From positions 124,001 to 188,000 of the forward strand of contig CAWHPW010000012.1 in assembly GCA_963831385.1 (NCBI GenBank): a DNA stretch of 64,000 nt, in the 5' to 3' direction. The notes beneath the pieces are model-generated. The model saw only the letters and a program-made list of their open reading frames with translations. It had not been told where the DNA came from and did not search any database. Below are positions 58,950-64,000 of the stretch, piece after piece (the stretch's first letter is position 1; each line of letters begins with the position of its first letter). The position numbers and the translations under genes were made by a program. This stretch comes from JACVRX01 sp963831385 (GTDB lineage: Bacteria; Actinomycetota; Actinomycetes; Jiangellales; Jiangellaceae).

Positions 58950-58970
58950 CACGCTCGACAGTTCAGCGTG
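58950..58970. terminator. Weak hairpin between convergent glycosylase and fbiB genes
   Basis: cacgct (58950-58955) and agcgtg (58965-58970) form a 6-bp stem with a 9-base loop across the fbiB stop. It could end transcription from both sides, but it is short. Confidence 0.3.
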
Positions 58971-60270
58971 CCACGATGAACTCGGCCGGGTCGCGGGGCG
59001 GGCGATCGCGTGGCGGCGCGGCAGCGTGCCCGATCGCCACCGTTCCCATTGGCTCCCAGGTACCGGGTAGGTCGAGGACTGTGCGGACGACGTCGCCGCA
59101 GAAAAGCGTCGACGACACCCACGCCGAGCCGAGTCCTTCGACGGCCAGGGCGATGAGCAGGTTCTCGATGCCGGCACCCATGGCGAGGTGGAACATCGTG
59201 GTTTCGGCTGCTGCTCGCCGTGCGTCCGGGTACGGATGAGAGCCGTCGGCGACGAGGCATGGGACGACCAGGTAAGGGGCGCGGCGCAGCACGTCACCGC
59301 GGGCTATCCGGCGCGCGATCGCGCCTTCGTCGAACCCGTCGGCGCGCAGGTCGGCAACCCAGGTGTCGAGCATGGCGTCGAGCAGGCGGATGCGGGTCGA
59401 CTCGTCCTCGAGCAGGACGAACCGCCACGGCGTGGTGTGATGCGGCGCCGGCGCAGTGACGGCCGCAGCGACGGCGCGCTCAACGACCGCTCGATCGACA
59501 GGCTCGTCGGTGAACGCGCGGACGGTTCGCCGCGCGAACACGGCCTCGCGCATCGCCTCGCTGGTGCCGAGTCGAAACCGATCCTCGTCGGCCGGGCGGA
59601 CGAGGGCGGCGGCGCCAGGTCCGTCGTCGCCTGTGACCAGATGAGGGAGACCGCGGACTACGGCGGCCGGGATCTGGGCCAGCTTGGTGCGGACCAGCTC
59701 GGTCGCGGCGGCGAGCTCGTCGGCGACCGCGACGACTGTGACCTCCAGCGTGTTGCCGTAGGCGTCGGTGCGCCCGCGCAGGTCGTCCCGGACGACAACG
59801 CCGGCCGCGCCGACTGCGAAATCGACGACGCCGTCGCGCCACGGCCGGCCCGCGGTATCGGCGATGACGACACCGACGCGGATGCCGAGCTGATCACGTA
59901 GGCGATGGCGAATCGCGCGAGCGGATCGATCGGGATCCGCCGGGAGCAGTGCGACCTCGCCAGGGTGCACATTGGATTCGTCGACACCTGCAGCCGCCAG
60001 GACGAAGCCGTGTCGGGTCCGGGCGACGACCGTCCGACCCCGGGGCGTCATCCACTCGGCGACCACCCGCTCGGTCTCGGCGTCGATCGCGGTATCTCGG
60101 TCGACGTCCGAGCGTGTGCGACCCTCCGCTTTGCTCACGGCCTTGCTGCTGACGACGACGATGTCGCCATCGTGTAGCGCTACGTTCGCGTCGGCGATCA
60201 GGTCCGCCAGCTCGTCGCCGGCTCTGACGTCGGGAATCCCCTCGATCGCCAGCACCTGGTACACGGTCAT
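58963..60270 (-). CDS. fbiB: FbiB: coenzyme F420-0 gamma-glutamyl ligase with C-terminal nitroreductase-fold domain
   Basis: Adds L-glutamates to F420-0, and its FMN domain reduces the dehydro-F420 precursor. The 435-residue fusion has the CofE domain first: GDIVVVSSKAVSKAEGRTR, VIADTAGRPWRDGVVDFAVG and GRTDAYGNTLEVTVVAVADE. From about residue 240 comes the nitroreductase-like domain: AVFARRTVRAFTDEPVDR, then TTPWRFVLLED and FHLAMGAGIENLLIALAVEG. The fused form is typical of actinobacteria. ATG 60270 overlaps the TGA of fbiA (ATGA). Confidence 0.95.
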   Translation of the reverse strand: MTVYQVLAIEGIPDVRAGDELADLIADANVALHDGDIVVVSSKAVSKAEGRTRSDVDRDTAIDAETERVVAEWMTPRGRTVVARTRHGFVLAAAGVDESNVHPGEVALLPADPDRSARAIRHRLRDQLGIRVGVVIADTAGRPWRDGVVDFAVGAAGVVVRDDLRGRTDAYGNTLEVTVVAVADELAAATELVRTKLAQIPAAVVRGLPHLVTGDDGPGAAALVRPADEDRFRLGTSEAMREAVFARRTVRAFTDEPVDRAVVERAVAAAVTAPAPHHTTPWRFVLLEDESTRIRLLDAMLDTWVADLRADGFDEGAIARRIARGDVLRRAPYLVVPCLVADGSHPYPDARRAAAETTMFHLAMGAGIENLLIALAVEGLGSAWVSSTLFCGDVVRTVLDLPGTWEPMGTVAIGHAAAPPRDRPPRDPAEFIVAR

Positions 60271-61217
60271 CGCAGCGACTCGGCCAGGTCGAGAGCAGCG
60301 CGGGCCATGGCGGCGGCCGTGTCCACGTCACGCATGAGCAGCGGCAGCGACCGGCACCGGACGCCGGTCGCCTCGACGGATGCCACGGCGTCCGCGTCGG
60401 CCAGGTCGACGAGCCAGCCGTCCAGAATGTCGGTGAACAGTCCCGCGACCGCGGCGGCCGTCGTCTCGACGCCGATGGCGCTCAGGCATGCGTCGGCCAT
60501 GCCGCGGACCGGTGTGCCGCCGACGATCGGCGACAAGCCGACGACCGGGGCCGGCGCCGCCGCGAGAGCCTCTCGGATCCCCGCGACAGCCAGGATCGGG
60601 CCGATGCTCACGACCGGGTTCGATGGCGGCAGGAGCAGGACATCGGCTGTCGCGATCGCGTCGAGAACCCCCGGGCCCGGCTTGGCGGCGTCGGCGCCCA
60701 CGAGGACGATGCGTTCGGCCGGTACGGCGGCGTGCAGTCGCACCCACCACTCCTGGAAGTGGATCGCACGCTGCTCCGGGCCAGCAAGGACGATGTGGGT
60801 CTCGACCCGGTCGTCGGTCATCGGCAACAGCCGAACCCCGGGCCGCCAGCGGTCGCAGAGAGCCTCGGTGACGGCGGAAAGCGGGTACCCGGCATCGAGC
60901 ATCTGGGTGCGCACGACATGCGTGGCCAAGTCCTTGTCGCCGAGGGTGAACCAGTTCGGTTCGGCGCCGTACGCGGCGAACTCCGCCATCGCCGCGTGGG
61001 TCTCGTCCGCGCGGCCCCAACCCTGGCTTTCGTCAATGCCCCCGCCCAAGGTGTACATGACGGTGTCGAGGTCCGGGCTCACGTGCAGGCCGTGCAGGGT
61101 GATGTCGTCGGCAGTGTTGCCGATGACGGTGATCTCGGCGTCCGGGGCCGCACGCAGTAGTCCGCGTAGGAATCGTGCGCCGCCGATCCCGCCGGCCAGT
61201 GCGGTGATTCGCGGCAC
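60267..61217 (-). CDS. fbiA: FbiA: 2-phospho-L-lactate (phosphoenolpyruvate-type) transferase of coenzyme F420 biosynthesis
   Basis: Joins the activated lactyl/enolpyruvyl-diphospho-guanosine to Fo, giving (dehydro)F420-0. The 316-residue protein begins ITALAGGIGGARFLRGLLRA and has VIGNTADDITLHGLHVSPDL, NWFTLGDKDLATHVVRT, LLLPPSNPVVSIGPILAV and LSPIVGGTPVRGMADACL. GTG 61217 is supported by TAGCGT eight bases upstream and by the family N-terminus; ATG 61253 would add 12 residues. It is coupled to fbiB by ATGA and diverges from whiB2, as in mycobacteria. Confidence 0.94.
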   Translation of the reverse strand: MPRITALAGGIGGARFLRGLLRAAPDAEITVIGNTADDITLHGLHVSPDLDTVMYTLGGGIDESQGWGRADETHAAMAEFAAYGAEPNWFTLGDKDLATHVVRTQMLDAGYPLSAVTEALCDRWRPGVRLLPMTDDRVETHIVLAGPEQRAIHFQEWWVRLHAAVPAERIVLVGADAAKPGPGVLDAIATADVLLLPPSNPVVSIGPILAVAGIREALAAAPAPVVGLSPIVGGTPVRGMADACLSAIGVETTAAAVAGLFTDILDGWLVDLADADAVASVEATGVRCRSLPLLMRDVDTAAAMARAALDLAESLR

Positions 61218-61225
61218 GGTTCGCG

Positions 61226-61231
61226 ACGCTA
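61226..61231 (-). promoter_or_regulatory. Candidate -10 (TAGCGT) for leaderless fbiA
   Basis: On the minus strand TAGCGT is followed by eight bases and the GTG at 61217. Confidence 0.35.
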
Positions 61232-61292
61232 CACCGCCTCCTCTCCTGATCATGTCGAGGGGAATCGATTTGCGCTCATAGCACGGTTGGGC

Positions 61293-61321
61293 TTGACGTA
61301 CACGTATTGCAGGCATGTAAT
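61293..61321 (+). promoter_or_regulatory. Sigma-70-type promoter for whiB2
   Basis: TTGACG (61293-61298) and TGTAAT (61316-61321) are 17 bases apart, the ideal spacing, in a short AT-richer region. The expected transcript start near 61328 leaves a 5' leader of about 65 bases before ATG 61394, so whiB2 would not be leaderless. Confidence 0.55.
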
Positions 61322-61393
61322 TTCATCCGTGTCGTGCGGTGTGTCGTCGACTTGGCGGGACACTCGGGGGACGAGGGTCGAGGGAGGCGAGCC

Positions 61394-61651
61394 ATGGGCG
61401 AGTGGGACAGCCTGCTCACCGGCGACGCCGAGGAGATGAGCTGGCAGGAGCGCGCCCTGTGTGCGCAAACCGATCCGGAGGCGTTCTTCCCGGAGAAGGG
61501 TGGCTCCACGCGGGAGGCCAAGAAGGTCTGCCTGGGCTGCGAAGTGCGCGCGGAATGCCTCGAGTATGCGCTGATGCACGACGAGCGGTTCGGTATCTGG
61601 GGCGGACTCTCCGAGCGCGAGCGGCGCAAGCTGAAAAAGCGCGCCGGCTGA
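61394..61651 (+). CDS. whiB2: WhiB-family iron-sulfur transcription factor (WhiB2/WhmD-like)
   Basis: An 85-residue [4Fe-4S] regulator that binds the principal sigma factor. Four cysteines are in the usual pattern: ALCAQTDPEAFFPEKGG, KVCLGCEVRAEC, then GIWGGLSERERRKLKK with the Gly-rich turn and basic tail. WhiB2 is needed for septation in mycobacteria and its homologue WhmD for cell division. ATG 61394 is preceded by GGGAGG at good spacing; an in-frame upstream ATG has no support. Adjacent divergent fbiA matches mycobacterial whiB2. Confidence 0.92.
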   Translation: MGEWDSLLTGDAEEMSWQERALCAQTDPEAFFPEKGGSTREAKKVCLGCEVRAECLEYALMHDERFGIWGGLSERERRKLKKRAG

Positions 61652-61709
61652 CAGACGGGCCCCCGCAGTCGGGTGTCGGGCGGACTAACCGTTCGTCCGC
61701 ACTCGGGGT

Positions 61710-61831
61710 GTCGGAGGGGCGGGGAAAGGGTTGGTTGCGAGGCTGAAGAACGAAGCTGGGGAACAAAGCGGCACTGACGTGGGCACTCTCAGCTTGGATT
61801 GGCCCAACCAACCGTTTCTCCGCCCCGACAA
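61710..61831. other. Long imperfect inverted repeat (structured RNA candidate) in the whiB2-glycosyltransferase gap
   Basis: The only gene-free gap over 300 bases (61652-61955). 61716-61737 pairs with 61805-61826 over 22 positions, with one G-G mismatch and one G-U wobble if transcribed on the plus strand. After a 3-base bulge gtc (61710-61712) also pairs with gac (61827-61829). Inside the 67-base apical part aagctg (61753-61758) pairs with cagctt (61790-61795), extended by two more pairs. Nothing else in the gap is recognised. A riboswitch, an attenuator or a small-element remnant are possible; no known RNA family was matched. Confidence 0.6.
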
Positions 61832-61955
61832 GACCGCAACCCAAGACCGAGTTGGCTGCTCGTCGCGTGGGTTTGTGCACCGCGTAAGGTAGGGCCTCGC
61901 CCGGCGCGCGGGGCTTCTGCCCGCCGGCACCCGAGCCCTGGACCACCGACGAGGC

Positions 61956-64000
61956 ATGCCGACCGACCCGATCTCTCCGCCAGATCTGCGTGACGGTACG
62001 CCGAGCGTCTATTCCGACCCCGGGATCGGGGCGGACTCCGCGCTCGACGCGTTCGTCGAGCCCATGCAATCCGAACCGGTCGAGCCGACCGCGCTGCTGG
62101 CCCATGACGTCACCGCTGTCCTCGTTGCACATAACGGCGAGCGCTGGCTGCCACGGACCCTTGCGGCGCTCGACGCCGCTGACCGTCCGCCGGACCGCTT
62201 GATCGCGGTCGACACCGGCAGTCGGGACGCGACCGTGAGCCTGCTCGACCGGGCACTCGGCACCAGCTCTGTGGTGTCGCTGCCCGCGTCGACAGGGTTC
62301 GGTGCCGCGATTCAGGCTGGTCTCGAAGCGGCGGAGGCCCGCACACCGGTGCAGACGACATGGCACGAGCAGGTTGAATGGGTCTGGCTGCTCCATGACG
62401 ACTGCGCGCCTGCGCCCGACGCATTGCGCCGCCTCCTCGAGTACGCCGTCCGCCGGCCAGACGTCGGGGTCATCGGGCCCAAGGTCCGCAGCTGGCGGGA
62501 TGAACGCCAGCTGCTCGAGGTCGGCCTGTCGATGACCGGCGGCGGCCGTCGGCAAACCGGTTTGGAGAAGCGCGAGTACGACCAGGGTCAGCACGATGCA
62601 ACCAGGGACGTCCTCGCCGTCGGCAGTGCCGGGATGCTGGTCCGTCGCGACGTCTGGGATGAGCTCGGCGGTTTCGATCCGAAGTTGCCGATCTTCCGGG
62701 ACGACATCGATTTCGGCTGGCGGGCCAATCTCGCTGGATATCCCGTCGTCGTCCATCCCGACGCCATCGTCCAGCACGCGGAGGCTGCCGCACACGGCCG
62801 GCGTCGGCTCGGCGCAACCCGAGACCGGGCTCACCTGGTCGACCGGCGCAACGCTCTCTACGTGCTGCTCGCCAACGCCCCCGCGAGTCACGTGCCGTTC
62901 GTCTACCTGCGCATCCTGCTCGGCGGCCTGGCGCGGGCCCTCGGTTTCCTCTTCGGAAAGCAGCCGGCGCTCGCCGGCGAGGAGCTCGTCGCGGTACTCG
63001 GGATTCTGGCCCGGCCGGATCGGGTGTTCATGGCCCGACGACGGCGAGCCCGCACCCGCACGGTCGGGCAGTCCGAGCTGCGCCCGTTCTTCCCGTCCAT
63101 GAGCCAACAACTGCGCAACGCCGGGGAGACGGTGCTGGGGCTGGTAACCGGCACCGGTGGCGGCTACGACCTGCCCGACCGTCGGCGAGCCGCGTCCGGC
63201 TCGGCGGACGACGACGAAGAGCCCGTCGAGGCCGACTCTGTACTTCTGCGGGCCGTGCTGCGCCCGTCGGTGTTCCTCCTGGCCGGGCTGGTGGTGCTGG
63301 CCCTGCTCGCCGCCCGAGATCTCATCGGATCCGGCCGGTTGACTGGCGGCGCCCTGCTTCCTGCCCCGGACAGCGCGCCGGACCTGTGGTCCACCTACAC
63401 GGAGTCCTGGCACGGCGTCGGACTGGGCAGTCCGACTGCGGCGCCGCCCTATCTCGCGGCGATCGCTGCGCTTGGCACGCTGCTGCGCAGCCCTTCCTTC
63501 GCCGTGGACCTGTTGTTGATCGGTTCGGTTCCGCTGGCGGGCTTCACCGCGTACCTGGTCGCACGTCGCCTGGTGGAGTCACGCTGGATCCGGGTCTGGG
63601 CTGCCGGGACGTACGCGCTGCTGCCGGCCACCACGGGTGCGATTGCCGCAGGCCGGCTCGGTACGGCCGCGGCAGTCGTGCTGACGCCGCTGGTGGCCCT
63701 GGCTGCCGCGCGGACCTTGGGTCCCCCGGGGCGACCCGGCCCATTCCGAGCGGCGTGGAGCACCGGGCTGCTGCTGGCGGTGACAGCGGCGTTCGTACCG
63801 CTGGCCTGGGTGTCGGCGCTGGTGCTGGCCGCTGTCGGCATGGCGACGGTCTACCGCGACCGAGGTTCAGTACTTCGCATGCTGGCGGCCCTGTCGGTCG
63901 CGCCGGTCGTCCTCATGCCGTGGACCGGCCAGGTCATCCGCGACCCCGTCCTGCTCGTGACCGAGGCCGGCACGCCGGGACCGGGTCTGTCCGACTCGGC
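61956..64000 (+). CDS. Glycosyltransferase family 2 fused to a large membrane domain (partial, runs off the right edge)
   Basis: At least 681 residues with no stop before the window ends. The N-terminal GT-A domain has VTAVLVAHNGERWLPRTLAA, DRLIAVDTGSRDATVSLLDR, WVWLLHDDCAPAPDALRRLL with the DDxC metal site, VLAVGSAGMLVRRDVWDELG and FDPKLPIFRDDIDFGWRANL. From about residue 430 multiple hydrophobic helices follow (for example LRPSVFLLAGLVVLALLAAR), so it is an integral membrane transferase. Similar long proteins occur near whiB2 and fbiA in other actinobacteria, as I recall. The ATG 61956 start has a weak GACGAGG before it. The function is unknown; action on a lipid-linked glycan is likely. 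Confidence 0.82.
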   Translation, partial: MPTDPISPPDLRDGTPSVYSDPGIGADSALDAFVEPMQSEPVEPTALLAHDVTAVLVAHNGERWLPRTLAALDAADRPPDRLIAVDTGSRDATVSLLDRALGTSSVVSLPASTGFGAAIQAGLEAAEARTPVQTTWHEQVEWVWLLHDDCAPAPDALRRLLEYAVRRPDVGVIGPKVRSWRDERQLLEVGLSMTGGGRRQTGLEKREYDQGQHDATRDVLAVGSAGMLVRRDVWDELGGFDPKLPIFRDDIDFGWRANLAGYPVVVHPDAIVQHAEAAAHGRRRLGATRDRAHLVDRRNALYVLLANAPASHVPFVYLRILLGGLARALGFLFGKQPALAGEELVAVLGILARPDRVFMARRRRARTRTVGQSELRPFFPSMSQQLRNAGETVLGLVTGTGGGYDLPDRRRAASGSADDDEEPVEADSVLLRAVLRPSVFLLAGLVVLALLAARDLIGSGRLTGGALLPAPDSAPDLWSTYTESWHGVGLGSPTAAPPYLAAIAALGTLLRSPSFAVDLLLIGSVPLAGFTAYLVARRLVESRWIRVWAAGTYALLPATTGAIAAGRLGTAAAVVLTPLVALAAARTLGPPGRPGPFRAAWSTGLLLAVTAAFVPLAWVSALVLAAVGMATVYRDRGSVLRMLAALSVAPVVLMPWTGQVIRDPVLLVTEAGTPGPGLSDS

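Noticed and set aside
1..64000. tRNA, rRNA, prophage or insertion-sequence genes
   Set aside because: No rRNA-like stretch, transposase or phage protein was recognised among the frames. A tRNA could be missed by eye, but intergenic gaps are few and short.

Overview
The window is chromosomal DNA from a high-GC actinobacterium. The evidence is pervasive G/C in third codon positions, many GTG starts and GTGA/ATGA stop-start overlaps, a WhiB regulator, an acyl-CoA carboxylase epsilon subunit, LytR-CpsA-Psr (LCP) proteins, and the coenzyme F420 genes fbiA and fbiB. From memory, the backbone order (deoD, lpdA, ppk2, maf, accE, accD, birA, PH-domain gene, purK, purE, fadE25-like, LCP gene, then fbiB, fbiA, whiB2) follows Mycobacterium tuberculosis Rv3307 to Rv3260. 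Other details are unlike mycobacteria, so I do not name an order or genus. No rRNA, tRNA, CRISPR array, insertion sequence or prophage gene was recognised.

Bases 1-25.8 kb are mainly central metabolism. A divergent purine nucleoside phosphorylase and LpdA-type flavoprotein come first, then a broken TPM-like membrane protein gene and an AlkZ-like winged-helix protein. A MerR regulator with acyl-CoA carboxylase alpha and beta subunits and an acyl-CoA dehydrogenase looks like a leucine or branched acyl-CoA catabolic unit. PPK2, Maf, a DUF885 hydrolase, AccE and AccD are followed by a divergent PEP carboxylase. BirA, a PH-domain membrane protein, an enoyl-CoA hydratase and an HMG-CoA lyase lead into purK-purE, an AbiEi-like protein, a CoA-binding protein and a second acyl-CoA dehydrogenase.

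Bases 25.8-57.2 kb form a surface-polysaccharide island placed between the conserved LCP gene and the fbi-whiB2 block. It holds a UDP-glucose dehydrogenase, three LCP ligases, at least five glycosyltransferases, a Wzm/Wzt exporter, and a WbpA/B/E/D-type set that would convert UDP-GlcNAc to UDP-GlcNAc3NAcA. It also has a second WbpA-like dehydrogenase lying between two paralogous dimethylformamidase-beta-like proteins, and a tandem pair of secreted wall enzymes (a PGRP-type amidase and a SpoIID-like protein) that share the same C-terminal FG-GAP-like repeats. An acetoacetyl-CoA synthetase sits inside the island. The set fits synthesis, ABC export and LCP-mediated wall attachment of an acidic glycan.

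Bases 57.2-64.0 kb return to backbone: a DUF3105 protein, an AlkA-type glycosylase, fbiB-fbiA, whiB2, and a large glycosyltransferase-membrane protein that runs off the right edge.

Four loci look frame-disrupted: about 2.3-3.5 kb, 9.37 kb, 27.00 kb and 42.3 kb. At 9.37 and 27.00 kb a one-base correction restores a family-typical protein, so sequencing error is as likely as real decay. Two intergenic inverted-repeat structures (18.50-18.57 kb and 61.71-61.83 kb) and several leaderless-type promoters (TANNNT 6-8 bases before the start codon) are reported as sequence observations.
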